From Altica lythri (lineage: Eukaryota > Arthropoda > Insecta > Coleoptera > Chrysomelidae), in NCBI GenBank assembly GCA_964028335.1, contig OZ034802.1, positions 63,335,999 to 63,399,998 on the forward strand: a DNA stretch of 64,000 nucleotides, written 5' to 3'. The stretch's first letter is position 1, and each line of letters begins with the position of its first letter. This document shows, in pieces, positions 48,501-60,118 of the stretch. The notes under the pieces were generated by a model. It did not search any database. It was given only the letters and a program-made list of their open reading frames with translations, and was not told the origin of the DNA. The translations under genes and the position numbers were made by a program.

Positions 48501-51099
48501 ACTGTGTAAAAAGGTCTCTCCAATAAGTGTATGGGTTTTCGGCTAGCAACCAGCGTCGCAACGTGCCTTCAAAGCTTTACGGAATGCGGGAAAGAGTGTT
48601 ATAGATTTGATTTTAGAAGGCAGACGATTGTGCATTTTTTTGCATTATATAATATAAAGTTTTTGATTAATTCTTATCGTGGGATTGGTAAATAAAGATC
48701 AAGCTCCTTGTTTCTAAGTGAATAGCTGTGAGATGCTTTTCAGGATTCGCTGACAAGCGCTTGCGGACTAAGCAAACGGATTCAAAAATGAATAGAGAAG
48801 GAAGAATTAAAATTTGATATCTTAGTGCAAAACACGCAGAACTTATTTTAATGAGTTGTCAACAATGAGACCCAGGAATTTCACAGAATCAACGATTTTC
48901 ATACTATTGTTGTTAAGCACGAAAGGTTGTAATGTATTTTTAAATGATATGATTTTAGTTTTAGAGAGGTTAAGGCACAGGAGATTAGAATAGCACCACG
49001 ATTTAATGGTGACTAATTCACAGGATACGGTACTATGAAGGGCTGTCCTATCCAGGTTGCTCAAGGTAAAACTAGTATCATCTGCATAGAGGCAAGAGTT
49101 TACCACTAATATCTAGATAAGCAATATCATTAATAAAGAGCAGAAATAAAATAGGACCTAGAACTGAACCTTGAAGTACCCGACAGTCAATTATTGGCTT
49201 ACAGGAAGGAGGACGTTCTGTTAAAAATTATAAAGACACTCAAGTAAAATAAACAATTATTAAAAAAAGATAATAGATTGCATTGAGATATAAAAATGAT
49301 ATTTGTGTTAAAAATAACGAAGAACCAAAAGCATCTTCTAAATTCAGTATTACGACAGTAGCGTAGGTTGTAAGGGGTGAACATATATCATCCCTGCAAC
49401 GCGGCTTTGGTTAGCCAAGTTTAAACCAAATATAATAAAAATATTAACCCACTAGGCTAAAATCGGTTTGGTATAGTTGTAAAAAAACTGTATCTATAAG
49501 AATCACTATTTTAATAAAGTGTTTTAGGTTAAATCTCCGTATGTTTGGCTACAATTATCTACAGTTGCCATTTTTAAATTTTTTTATAAAACATTTTAAA
49601 TGAAATAACGTGTCTAAAACTCGGGAAAGGACGGACCTATTACATAATTTTTTGTTTTGAATTGTTTGTGATAGTTTAGCAAAGGTTTAAACGGTGAAAA
49701 CATAAATAATTCCTAACGAAAACTTCTCAAAACGGCAATGTAATTTTTGAATGTAAAGTTTGTATTTATTATTTAGTTTTATAAATTCAGAATACATACC
49801 AGTGTAAGTTAATTTGGCGAAAAAAGTATTTTGACTATTATACTATCATTTAATTTCTAGGTTGAGAGAAAACCCGGTCGTTGTATTTCGATATCTAAAT
49901 AATACAGTTAAAAAGATTATTTGGATTTGTCTTTGGTTGGAATAGTATAATGAGTACCAAAATATAATAAATTATTAATAAAGGTTAAAATAATTGGAAA
50001 CCACCAAAAGTCGGTAAAACAGAAAAATAGTAAAAAACAATTAAATCATGAAAATCGTTAAAATCGTTAAAAATAAAAGAAAATTGAAAAAATAGGTAAA
50101 AAAAAGAAATTGACGAAATATTATTTGGATTTGTCTTTGTCCGAAATAGAATGTGAAAAATTGTTACTACAAAATTAAGAAAATTGAATGAGAGAGCATA
50201 AAATAAAACAAAATTAAAAACTAGCAAAAATGGAAGAAAAGAATTATAAAACGAAAAAAAAATTAAAGCATCAACTATATAAAAAAAGAGGAAAAAACTA
50301 AAAATAATTGCTGAAAAAAAAAATAAAAAAATAAAACGAAACAAAAAAAACTAATAAGAAAGGAGAAACTTAAATAAAATAGGAACTTATAAAAAAGAAA
50401 CCGAAAAACTGGAAATACAAGAAAAATGTAAAATAAAAATAAACATGACAATACGAGAAAAATTACAAATTACAACAAACAAAAAATAAAATCTCGAAAA
50501 CAAACAAAAAAATTTATGATTAAATCAACAGAAATAAAAGAAAGACGGAAAGAATAGAAAGACTAGAAAGAGATACAAAAAAATTGGAAAAAAACGGAAA
50601 ATGAGACAAATCATTGATTGCAAGTCCGATCAGCTAGTCTTTCCTATAGTAATAATAACAGTCCACCTCGTAAATTCCTTCCAAATTACTTGTTTTATCG
50701 AAAAATTAGATGGTTATGATAATATAATAGACAATAATAAACAATAATAAATCTTAATACATTTAAGAAAATTTTGCAACCTAAGAAACAAATATTTTTG
50801 CCATTTAAACACAGAAACCTAGTCTTGCAAATTTTCAAATTTAATCAATTAATAAACAAGATTTTTTTCTTGCTTTGGTTTCCATCATTGGATACCATGC
50901 AAATTAATTTTACTATTTTACGAAACATTAATTAAATAATATTAATGAAATTAAATATTAATTGATTTTTAAATCACCCAAGATTATAAAACCTTATCGA
51001 TTTTCTTCATTTCCACTAATAGATAAAGAAAAACTTTCACCGCAATAACACAGCAAGTATATCACATTAACAATAAAATCACTATGTTTGTACCTGCAT
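42542..51099 (-). CDS. Cuticular protein, CPR family RR-2 type (CPR-3), 3 exons
   Basis: Secreted chitin-binding cuticle protein of 130 residues. Minus-strand coding exons are 51099-51094 (Met-Gln, donor GTACAA), 48339-48211 (acceptor TTTTTAG, donor GTAAGA) and 42799-42542, all in phase 0. The joined start MQVLLLLALFLSTVTN is a convincing signal peptide although exon 1 supplies only two residues. A short spacer with His, Pro and Val residues follows. Exon 3 holds the full RR-2 domain: YPKYKFEYGVKDSHTGDIKEQ, then EYSLVEPDGTVRKVQY and GFNAIVTRSGHA. The protein ends in a His-rich tail (LHYHHH). A TATA box and a TCAGT initiator upstream of exon 1 support the start. Intron 2 is 5.4 kb and intron 1 is 2.75 kb; both carry LINE, SINE and Helentron-like insertions. 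RR-2 proteins are generally associated with hard cuticle. Confidence 0.9.
43030..44330 (+). mobile_element. I-like LINE, reverse transcriptase C-terminus, degenerate
   Basis: Frames read NLVIDELIDQLIKD, SKYLRVIFDLMLNKHCYL, LTKTKTWGLQPNMLYWIYNM and LVKPTLTYRALVR, which follow the order of an I-like LINE after the active site. It sits in intron 2 of CPR-3. Confidence 0.7.
44460..45010 (+). pseudogene. Pogo/jerky-like DDE transposase fragment
   Basis: Broken frames read AFNFSKSSDMDFFENL, FDECSFFIDPSRTKIVGKR, TPGRENTTVSLIAETAG, IIFFKGNNVWD and ASKKGWRDPEMFYN. The order matches the DDE domain of jerky/Tigger-like transposases. Stops and one clear shift near 44840 disable it. Confidence 0.65.
45130..46400. 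other. Intron 2 of CPR-3, AT-rich
   Basis: Nothing recognised. Confidence 0.3.
46421..46515 (+). mobile_element. tRNA-derived SINE copy 5
   Basis: An A-box-like GTTGCCGAACGGTTAAATC and a B-box GAGGTTCGAGTTATG are followed by GACATTTTTTTAAATTC. Confidence 0.55.
46516..47021. repeat. Dispersed repeat-like stretch with CTGTCTGTCTGT
   Basis: A short GTCT microsatellite at about 46581 is followed by AT-rich sequence in the CPR-3 intron. The style is that of transposon flanks, but no end was found. Confidence 0.25.
47022..47514 (+). mobile_element. Helentron-like short element, family B copy 1
   Basis: It starts TTTTATAATTCACGTTC and ends ACAATATACTA. The last 125 bases (47382-47506) form a hairpin from TGTAACACTCGAGTTACA, through AATGACGG/CTGTCATT and CGAGTTCAGT-like arms, to an apex of CACCGCTTCGCGGTTCG. 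It is 493 bp, the same length as the copy at 61553. Confidence 0.8.
47515..48205. other. Intron 2 of CPR-3, near the exon
   Basis: AT-rich. CTGATGATG occurs on the minus strand near 47850 without the rest of a hammerhead core. Confidence 0.3.
48530..49215 (-). mobile_element. Jockey-like LINE reverse transcriptase fragment
   Basis: Minus-strand frames read CRVLQGSVLGPILFLLFIND, a one-frame shift, then SCLYADDTSFTLSNLD (active-site box) and SVKFLGLIVDNSLK. It lies in intron 1 of CPR-3. Confidence 0.75.
49216..49980. other. Intron 1 of CPR-3
   Basis: No gene recognised. Confidence 0.3.
49981..50620. repeat. Strand-asymmetric A/G-rich tract
   Basis: About 640 bases are very rich in A with few T on the plus strand, so the CPR-3 transcript would carry a T/C-rich stretch. 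The exact 20-bp phrase ATTATTTGGATTTGTCTTTG occurs at 49916-49935 and 50120-50139. Confidence 0.6.
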
Positions 51100-51152
51100 T
51101 TCTAAGAAGTGTGTAGAACTATAAAACTGATACTGGCAACATGTGAAACTTT

Positions 51153-51161
51153 CTTTATATA
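51153..51161 (-). promoter_or_regulatory. TATA box of CPR-3, with initiator
   Basis: The minus strand reads TATATAAAG here and TCAGT starting at 51130, about 30 bases downstream, which is the classic arthropod TATA plus initiator spacing. The 5' UTR would then be about 30 bases before the ATG at 51099. Confidence 0.65.
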
Positions 51162-51169
51162 TAAACCCT

Positions 51170-52095
51170 GGGTTATCCTATCCCACCTGAGCCCCAAATA
51201 CCCATGGGTAGTCCATTGAATGAAAAATTCGAAAAATGGCGTGATGTTGAATGGGGATTACTTAACTGCCTTTTTTTATGCGGATCAATGTGTTAACTTT
51301 GAGGTTGGGTTTTAGTTATTTGCCATATATTGTCGTATTTTTAATGATAATTAAATGTAAACTACTGTATTTTAAGATTAATTGGGCCATAATAGATAAA
51401 ATCGAATCTTTCACAAATTAAATATATTCTTAGCTTTACTGTAAGTGATTTAATTATTAAGTTTATCTGGTAAAACTGAAACTGTTTTTTTTTTAAGAAT
51501 TTATAGATAGATTGTGACATAACACCAATGCTGCAAGTAAGTGTAATCAAATATTGGTTTAGTTGCATACTTCCTTCAACAGTGTATAATTACTCTATCT
51601 ATTCTTTGATAGCTAACTGATGATGTTTGGTTTTCTTAAAAATTTATCCGTTTATTTGTCTACTAGTCTTCTCATAAACTCAGATCTGTTTTATTATTAA
51701 GTTAAAATACTGCAAAGAAAACATATTAATAATTGACCTGCCATAAATTTCATAATTCTTTTGCTGTTTGAAACTCTGGCGTTGTTTTGGTTTCTAGCTG
51801 GAGAAAATAGCAGGATTGTTAAAAACCTTAAATTTGTTTCGTGATAAATTTTGAAATTTGGTTTTAGCTAATTTTTTCAGTTATTCGACTAGTGACTAGT
51901 TAGTGTGGATAGGCAACTCCTTTGAACAGTTCACGATAAATTAAAAAATTAACTTTATTTTGAACTAAAACAATTCTGTCAGTGGTGCTAAATATAAGTT
52001 TTGATTGTTTTAGTGGTATTTATAGAGTAGGTACTCATGGAGATTTTTTTGAAATCACTTTAATCCTTTAGAACGATCGGAACTGCGACTATAAG
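51170..52095. other. Intergenic region upstream of CPR-3
   Basis: It may hold CPR-3 regulatory sequence. No specific site was recognised. Confidence 0.3.
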
Positions 52096-52099
52096 GAAA

Positions 52100-52844
52100 T
52101 AGTTATTTGTGACACAAGGACGGAAAATGACATTTTGCAAGAGCGAGTAAAGTTGTGTAGCCGAGGTGCGTAGCACCGAGGCGAAACAATACGAGCACTT
52201 GCAAAATATTTTCCGGACGTGTAACACACACTATTTTTTGGTTCGACTAATTTTTAATATTTTCAAAAGTTCTGTTATGTTCAAGACTTGACTGCTTGTG
52301 CTAACTGAACTAAGACCACTGACTAGAAGATAGCCGACAAAATGTCAGCTGGTAATTAATTTTTATACATACAAATACAGTGCTAATAACAAAGACAAAT
52401 TAATTAATTAATTCTTTTATCTCTGCCTAATAAGCAGCACAGAGAAAATTGTTATATTGAAAATATTAAAATCAATATTTAATAATTTTATATAAAAATA
52501 GCAGAGACAATGAACTATATCCATAATCGAATGATAAGTAGTTGTAAATTGACATAAATGTCAAATTTTATAATACAAGTTGTGAGAGAAATTAAATGTT
52601 AATTAGAATCCTGCTTACATTTAGAAAAAGTTATAGGTAAGTTTAGTATATTGTACGTTGTTTTTAATTAAATTTAATTAAAAGTTATATTTATTATGTC
52701 TTTTTGGTGACTTAAAATTTAAACTCATAGCGCCATCTCTTTAGATAATCTAAAAGCTGCTTTGCCGGCCTAGGCCGGAAAATGCCATTTTCCGGACGAT
52801 TTTGAAGTAATTAATAGTATTGTTTCTGGACGGAGGACCAAAAA
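52100..52844 (-). mobile_element. Helentron-like short element, family C copy 2
   Basis: On the minus strand it starts TTTTGGTCCTCCGTCC and ends CACAAATAACTA. It carries the same CCGGCCTAGGCCGG palindrome (about 52764-52779) and terminal hairpin as the copy at 39041. Its length of 745 bp is close to the 738 bp of copy 1. Confidence 0.75.
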
Positions 52845-53196
52845 GAAAATATATTTAAAAATAATAGTTTAAAACAATCCTAAGCTACATAAAAAAAATC
52901 ACAATCATAGTAAGCATTTGCGGTTTCCACATAATAAAAATTTGTGTCAAGTAAGATAATTAACCAAACTTAACCAAGAAGTATGAATAATTAATTTATG
53001 AGATTATCTTAATATTTTTTTATCAAGAATGTCCTCATAGGTATAGACCTAAATACAAATTTCACAAAACGTTGTTTTTACGAATTGCTATTATCAAAGA
53101 CTTTACATTTTGTTGATTCCGAGCGATTAGTTGCTTCAATGTAAAGCCTTCTTAAGACTATAGAAATTTAAATCTGAAATCTGAATTTTTTCATAT

Positions 53197-53405
53197 TGTT
53201 ACGAGCCGGTCAGGCCCTTTCGCCCAGGAAGTAGCGCCAGACAAACGCCAGTTCTAGAATTTTCGAAAATTCTAGTTGCTTTCCGATCGATCGAAAGTTC
53301 TAGTCTCTGTTAGAACGTTCGATTCTAACGTTGGATATACTTTTAGAAGGAGTTAATTTTATATATAAGGGACCGCTTCAGACGAGGAAAAATAATTGTA
53401 ATTGT
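53197..53405 (+). mobile_element. Partial LTR, possibly gypsy-like
   Basis: It begins TGTTACGAGCCGG, a start common in gypsy LTRs. It has a TATA box (TATATATAAGGGACC, about 53356) and GC-richer U3-like sequence. The 3' part is replaced by the LINE at 53410. Confidence 0.4.
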
Positions 53406-53409
53406 AATA

Positions 53410-54350
53410 GCTTTTTTTGTATTAAAGATGTCCTCGTAGGTATAGACCTAAATACAAATGTACCGAGAACATCTATTGGGGCAGAAGAGACAATTTATTA
53501 ATTTGGGATTTAAAGGCCTGCAAATTAGGACGAGTGGGGAAGACGTGGGAAGGTAACGAGTTTCACAATCTGGACACCCTGGGGATGAAGGAACGATCGA
53601 ATCGATCCGTTCTCGATGTCTGGCACTGAACAGTATAAGGATGCATGGAGTTGGCACGTTGCGTTGCTCTGGCCCATCTGACAAGTGGAGGCATTACAGA
53701 GCGGAGTTCTTCTGAGCAAAATCCGTTTAAGTATCGGTAAAAAAAGGAAAGATCAGACACTGCTCTTTGGTATGACAATGGAGCTAGGTTTTTGGTGATG
53801 CTGATATCGTTTATTAGTCGAACTGCTCTTCTCTGTATTGCATCAAGAATATCTGGAGATATGGGACGGTTGTGCGCTTTGCTACAGTGTAGGTTTCTAT
53901 CATCTGCAAAACCGTGTATCGGGTTATTAGTGGCTTCTATTAGATCATTAATGTGTAATAGGAATAGAGTATGAGCTAGAGCCGATCCTTGGGGAACTCT
54001 AGCAACTTGTGCCTGTTGGAGAGAAAGTTGGATATCCATCTGCACAGATTTTGCGAGAGTCCGTATGAAGGCAGTTTGTTTAAAAGAGCTGCATGCCACA
54101 CTTGATTAAATGCTTTTGAGATGTCTAGCGATACTATTTGAGTTTCCCCATAGCGGTGGATGGCATCACTCCAGACATGAGTTACATATGCTAGCAGATC
54201 GGCTGTTGAACTTTGTTGGTGAAAACCATATTGCCTGTCACTTTAAATGATGTGTGTTTCAAGGTAGCTCAGGATCTCGTGATTGACGTATTTCTCCATA
54301 GTTTTGCTAATAACAGATAGAAGAGCTATGTGTTTCACAGCCTATACCTT
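53410..54350 (-). mobile_element. Jockey/CR1-like LINE reverse transcriptase, 5' truncated
   Basis: Minus-strand frames read RQYGFHQQSSTADLLAYV, VSLDISKAFNQVWHAALL (first Asp), ARVPQGSALAHTLFLLHIND, HGFADDRNLHC (active site), SYQRAVSDLSFFYRYLNG and SMHPYTVQCQTSRTDRF. The longest frame, 54099-53563, has 178 codons. A short duplicate of its 3' end (TATAGACCTAAATACAAAT) lies at 53041-53059. Confidence 0.8.
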
Positions 54351-54727
54351 GTTAGTGTCGATTTATCGTTTAGTTGAAACTACTATTGGTCCCTTATCAA
54401 CTAATAAAATTAAACAAACCATTAAAAAACTAATGTAATATTGAGATCACAGGTCAACCAAATTTGTAGGTTCTCAGAAATAAGAAAGCTTTCAAAAGTG
54501 TTTTGGTGCTCTTAATCTTAATATGGTCGTTAAAAATAAACTAGATATCAGTGTTTTCAGATATCCTAATCAAAAAGTTTAAACAATGCCGATTTTTGCT
54601 ATGTTTCTGGTTATGAATTTTATTTTCAAAAAAGCTGAATGAAGCATCTTAAAGCAAATGTCTTGCTCTTTCAAATAACGTTAAGTTTATATAATATCTA
54701 TTCTTCCGCTAAGTAGAAGGGTTGTCT

Positions 54728-55877
54728 TTAGTTTTACTTTTACATACATACGCTTACAAGGCGCCATCAATAGAAACTTCAGACACAAATCTAACCTTAA
54801 TCTTTTGTTGACATAAATCCAGAGTCGTGTAGGTACAGTGAGTTTTTACAATTAGCAAGTTGGTCGAAAAGTAGATATTAACCAAGAAAATTTTCGAGCA
54901 ATATTTTTTTACAATTTTAGGAAAAGATTATCCCAACAGCAATGTCTTGCTGAAATGGTTTCGGTGTTTGGAAATAAAGCAGCATACCAGTCAACTATTT
55001 CCCGCTGGTATTGCAAATTTAAATGTGGTCGCTCCAATGTCAGCGTCAAATCCAGGCTCGGTCGAAATTCTTCAGCTAATTAATGTTGACCGCAGTATAA
55101 CATACCAAGAGATGAAGGCATCTTTGGGCATTTCAAAAATCTTGATCCAAAAGATCCTACATAAAGAACTGAGTGTTCCGAAGTTGGATCCCTCATGTGC
55201 TCACAGAAGAGCAAAAAGCCGCTCGCGTCAATTGGTGTCGAAACATATTGGAACGGTTCAGCAAAAGAAGATCAAAAAACATTTAAAGTATTGTTAGTTG
55301 CAATGAATCTTGGATTTACTTCTACGAACCGAAAATAAACGTCAATGAGCTGTGAGGGTGTTTAACGATGAGGAAAAACCAACGAAAGTGATTGTCAAGG
55401 AAAATGGTCACAACTTTTGTGTCAAAATCAGGTCATGTGGCAACAATTGCTTTACAGGATCAAAGAATGATTACTTCCTATTGGTATATAAACGTTTGTT
55501 TACCAGAAGCTATCGTGAATCTCCGACAAAGCAACACAAAACGGCGAATCAGGACAATGCAAATACTTACACTGGCCAAAAGACAATCGAGTTTTTGGAT
55601 CTCCATAACATCGAATTGTTAGACCATCTACCGTATAGTCCCGACTCAAGTCCCAACGACATCTTCATGTTCCCAAAGATCAAGAATACAATGCTTGGGC
55701 AGCGAACAGAATCGCCAGAAGAAGCCATTAATGATTTTTAAACAGCGATTTTTAGGTGTCAACTAAAGACTGGAACAACTGTTTTACAAATTGGTTTGAA
55801 CCTATGCAAAAGTGCATCAATCTTGTGGGACATATTTTGTAAAACTATAAAGTACTTAATGTCTATATATTTTTTAT
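54728..55877 (+). pseudogene. Mariner transposase, degenerate
   Basis: Frames read KQHTSQLFPAGIANLN-like N-terminal helices, SCAHRRAKSRSRQL, SCNESWIYFYEPK-like first Asp region, ALQDQRMITSYWYINV, NQDNANTYTGQKTIEF and LPYSPDSSPNDIFMFPKIK (third catalytic Asp). Four or more frame breaks are present. It is the same family as the copy at 16612-17690. Confidence 0.75.
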
Positions 55878-56080
55878 CTTTATCAAAACTGAAAAAGATA
55901 ACCTGCGTATCAAGAAAATCATGGTAATAACATAAGTACGATAAACTAGATAATTTTTTTTTTAATAAACACAAAAAATAAACGAAAATCTTTAAGAACC
56001 TTAATTTTTCAAGTGTAAAGGAGCTCGTTTCTTCAACAATTAAGGTCAGATTTTAAAAATTTTACAAACAAAAATACAAA

Positions 56081-56104
56081 ATTCAATTCGATTCAATTCA
56101 ACTC
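56081..56104 (+). repeat. (ATTCA)n short repeat
   Basis: A few imperfect ATTCA units, perhaps a LINE tail. Confidence 0.5.
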
Positions 56105-56384
56105 AAAAATGTTTATTAACAAGTAGCTTCAGTAAATTAACATACATTTAATGCTTAAATAAATTATAATATTCAGTATGAACAATTTTTCTAAAACTAG
56201 CACACCAAGAGATCAACATCCTGCCGCTTGTTAAAAGGAATGAAATTCAGTACGAAGAACAAGTCTTCTTCCTGCTAAAAATTTTCATCCCAAAGACATA
56301 AATTTACAAAAAGCTCATTAAACTTCCACATAAAAGAGGAAAGGAGGAGGAAAAAGGAAGGATTGGGAAGAAACACGTTGTCCG

Positions 56385-56720
56385 CACTCACTCACAGAAC
56401 CTGATCTGGCCCTTATACATCAAGCCGTGAACCTGCCAACAGATTGCGTTTTCAAATACTTAGGAACTTGGTTGTATAGTAGCGTGGTCTGATATGAAAA
56501 AGACCGTTTGAAAAGATGTAGGCGATGTTTTGGAATATCTAAAGTGTCCTTTTGGCGAATGTGCATCTGTTCTAAATCTGATCTTGTCATTAAGATATGT
56601 AGGCGTTTTTGTTGATATCACACTATAAAAAATGCATACACTCTGTAAGGATCTTTGATTTGCCATATTAATCCATCCAGTCTCTGCGCCAAGTCAGACA
56701 TGAATGCATTAGAATTTTAA
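56385..56720 (+). mobile_element. RTE-like LINE fragment
   Basis: The frame reads LIHQAVNLPTDCVFKYLGTW, then YEKDRLKRCRRCFGISK and MCICSKSDLVIKI. This resembles the region after the active site of RTE-like reverse transcriptases. The match is short. Confidence 0.45.
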
Positions 56721-57859
56721 AGATTTGCAATTAGTGTGTATTTTATTAATTTAAAAACGACTTATATTCTTGCCATAATTTTTCATAAATACAAAATTTT
56801 AAAATTATGTTTAATTTATAGTTACAAAATTGCTTTGGAAACGCAAACTCAAAGCCATTGAAAAAAAATATAGAAAAATGTTATTTGTAGTTTAAAAAAA
56901 ATCCGCAGTGCTAAATAATCTCAAACAAGGTAAACAACCATAGACTTATAATAGCTATAATAGATTGTGCGTCCCGATTTAAGAACGTTTTTCCAGTTCA
57001 AAAGACCAACTGACCACGTGACATCCTGACTTCACTTGTGGAACCGCTTGAAATGCAAGAAATTAGAAAAACGAGCAATGCGAGAACGGGCTTGAATTGA
57101 AGCGCACAGTATAGTCTTTACAATTTTATCCCAACAATAGTGATTTTTGCACTTTTAGGTAAGGATAAATCAATTTAGTGGTTAGAAGAGCTACTGCTAA
57201 GTGCATAGTCATAAAGCCAAGACCAAAAATGTTGTTTTGATTGTTTAAATACATTTGATAAGTGAACGATATTTTGCCGACTAATTTTTCACATACAATA
57301 GCACGGTATTTTTGAAAAGTAAAGACCATACCAGGCGAACTGGAGCTGATCCCAAACGAAGAAGTACCTTTATCATCTAATAAATTCTGTAAAATCGACA
57401 TGTCATAGCTGTTGAAATTAGAAATCGACTTTATCACGTCTGGCAAATTAACGTATATAAGTAAACGAAGACATGGACGAAGACCCTCAAAAGCCGCACT
57501 TACAAGTCGTAAATCTTTAACAGACCTAGAGATTCTTCCACTTGATCGTATTGTGTGACTTCGGTTTGCCAGAAATCATGGGACTAAAATGAAAATAAAT
57601 AGGAGCACGTTTTGTTTATCGATAAGTCCAGGTGCTTAACATCTGGTCTCTAAACCGTAGTGGCAAAGTATAGCAAAAATCACATTATCGATTTGCCGAA
57701 CGTACCTTTAGTACTAGGGTAGGCTACCAAATGGGCTCAGTTATGTTTTGATCGGAATTCTTAAGGATGCAGAATTATACAACCCTCCAAGGGTTCCCTT
57801 ACTTGTTATCCCTTTTGTTAAATTTATTAAAAGTGTCTGATAAAGCTAGACCTCATTAA
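56721..57859. other. Intergenic region
   Basis: The minus-strand frame at 57126-57446 (106 codons) has no recognised domain. Nothing else is supported. Confidence 0.3.
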
Positions 57860-58516
57860 AGGCCTCCCGTCCACTGGATCCGGAAAACTGAGAAATCAAT
57901 TCGAACGAGTCCTCGGGGCCTCTACCTTTCGTACGTTTTCGTCCAAATTCTTGATGCCGGATCTGATACTACCCTGTTGGGGTCTAATCGCGAAATAGTG
58001 CAAAACGTGAATCACGCGAGATTGACACCATGAACTGTTAAATTTACTTATAAAGAGAGAAAATATCCGTGAAATCACGTGAATCGAAGTTCTACATGCA
58101 AAATGTACCAAAAAGTTATGAAAGGATGTTTCTACTGAAATGAAAGAGTTTAGTATGAATTTTGCTAAGGATATATTGGTATGTATCCTTTTTCATTCGA
58201 AAATAGGAGAAGTGGTGGTCATCATCGACTTGGAGTTCGGACCACAAATCAGCAAATTCCCCAATTTTTTTTCTTTGTGCGTAATTAGGAATTACCCGCA
58301 CATCTCTTCTTCGTCTATATTGCCTGAAACCTCGATGAATCAAAGGAGATTGTTCCAAAAAAAATCATCAGAATCAAAAAGACCGTTCCGTAGAGCCATC
58401 ATTAACAACATAAAGTTCAGACGATTACTATTTTATTATATTTTGTTATAACAGCCTTTATCCGAATTCGAAAATTCGCAGTTTACAGCTTTGCGGATCC
58501 AGTGAACAAGAGGGCC
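57860..58516 (-). mobile_element. PIF/Harbinger-derived element with TAA duplication
   Basis: Imperfect terminal inverted repeats (AGGCCTCCCGTCCACTGGAT at the left; GGCCCTCTTGTTCACTGGAT read inward from the right) are bounded by TAA at 57857-57859 and 58517-58519. The minus-strand frame 58358-58116 reads GEFADLWSELQVDDDHHFSY and FRMKKDTYQYILSKIHTKL. That is the N-terminal region of Harbinger nucleases. The catalytic domain is missing, so the element is a deletion derivative. Confidence 0.75.
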
Positions 58517-58519
58517 TAA

Positions 58520-60110
58520 GCAGTGGCCAGCATTTAGTGTGAATGCGACCTCAACTGAACGTGTTTATAACTTGCTTAACAATGAACAGTTCCTCTAGAG
58601 GAATGTAAACGTATTCCCCAAGATGACATTCGCCACTTGTGTTTAGGTATGCCACTTAGGTTACAGGTATCAATTCTGACAAAGAAAATCGTTTTAGTTT
58701 GGATTAATTTAAGATAATTTTGCCTCAACACCAAATCTTACAAACACTAGTTTAGTTATTGTTCCAAAATACTAAAACATGTTGATTTATTTGTATTAAA
58801 TATATTTTAGTATTAATGTTTAAAGTTTATTTTTAAAAAATCAACTGCTCCTTTTTTCGTGTCGGTGAGTATATGTTGGCTGATGCAATGAGAACAGTTG
58901 CATAAATGCTGTTGGTTGTGGTCTCTTAGGAAGTAATTGATTATTGACAAGACGTATGTGAGAAAACGTACCACCTTATCGTCTTATAAAACCGACAACG
59001 ATTCGATCTCTACAAATATGGAATGAATAACAAGTACGAAAATCAATCTGAGTTTCGAGATCAATTTATATTTTACTTTAGTTTTAAAGAAGAATAATTA
59101 AGATCTTATCATTGCACAATAAACATTATTTTCCTTGTTCTAGGAGTTTTATTAACAAAACCAAAAAATCTAGTACACATTCCTTTAAGAGAAAGAATAC
59201 AAGAAATGTTACGTAAAATTACAGAATAAATAATTTCTTAATTTTATCTTGATACTATTGAGATAAAACAAAATATGTAATAATAACTCATTAAAAACTA
59301 AACAAAAAATTTCGTTAACATGTAAGAGTAAGAAACGTAAGATTTAGATATTAAATATTAATAATAAAATTATCAGGATTTAATATTAGTACTAAAAAAT
59401 TATTATTAGTTTTATAGTTACGCTACTGGTTGTATTATTATTGCGTATAGATTTCCATAAAGGAAAAAGGGAAAGTGTCTCCTCATTCGGGGTTTTCAGA
59501 CCAATTATTTTGAAAAAAACATTAAAATCCAAACCAGATCGATACATCGATAACTGTTTCGATCTTGGACTTCCTTATTTTTGTTCTATAATGCGCATTT
59601 TTACCAACTTTGGTAAAATTAATCGTGAGAAGGGTATTTCTATAAATGTCTGACCTGAAGCTGGTTTCTTATACGACTTTTCTTCATTTAAACGTATAAA
59701 TCGATCGAATTAAACTGAATGAGATGGTAAATATATAAAGTTCATTTCAAAAAGATTAGAGAAATGAAACAGTTTTTCTTGTTTTTTATAGAATGCTTCT
59801 GCGAAAGTAGATAGTAAAATAAATTTAAAGCACTCCTTATGCAAGATATGTAAGCTAGTTTTATGAATGTTATGAAACTTAGTGGTTTATTGATGGAAAT
59901 TGTGATACTTTACTGTTAACAGAATCATAGATTTTATTTAGATTTACATAAATAGAAATACTTTATTTATAATCGCAAGTTGTATAATTTTAACATGTTT
60001 CTACCGGGTGTCTAGAAATGGAGGTGATTCGTCACAAGTAACCTGGACCACTAAGTCCAATAGTATTTTTCTAAAAACTCATTAATAATGATACAATTTT
60101 CGAATGTCTT
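58520..60110. other. Intergenic region
   Basis: AT-rich, no recognisable gene; the frame at 59441-59653 shows no domain. Confidence 0.3.
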
Positions 60111-60118
60111 TAAATATT

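Noticed and set aside
49985..50344. 119-codon minus-strand Phe-rich frame
   Set aside because: It results from the T-rich composition of the tract on that strand.
51615..51640. CTGATGATG on the plus strand
   Set aside because: No stem II, no GAAA and no stem I pairing.
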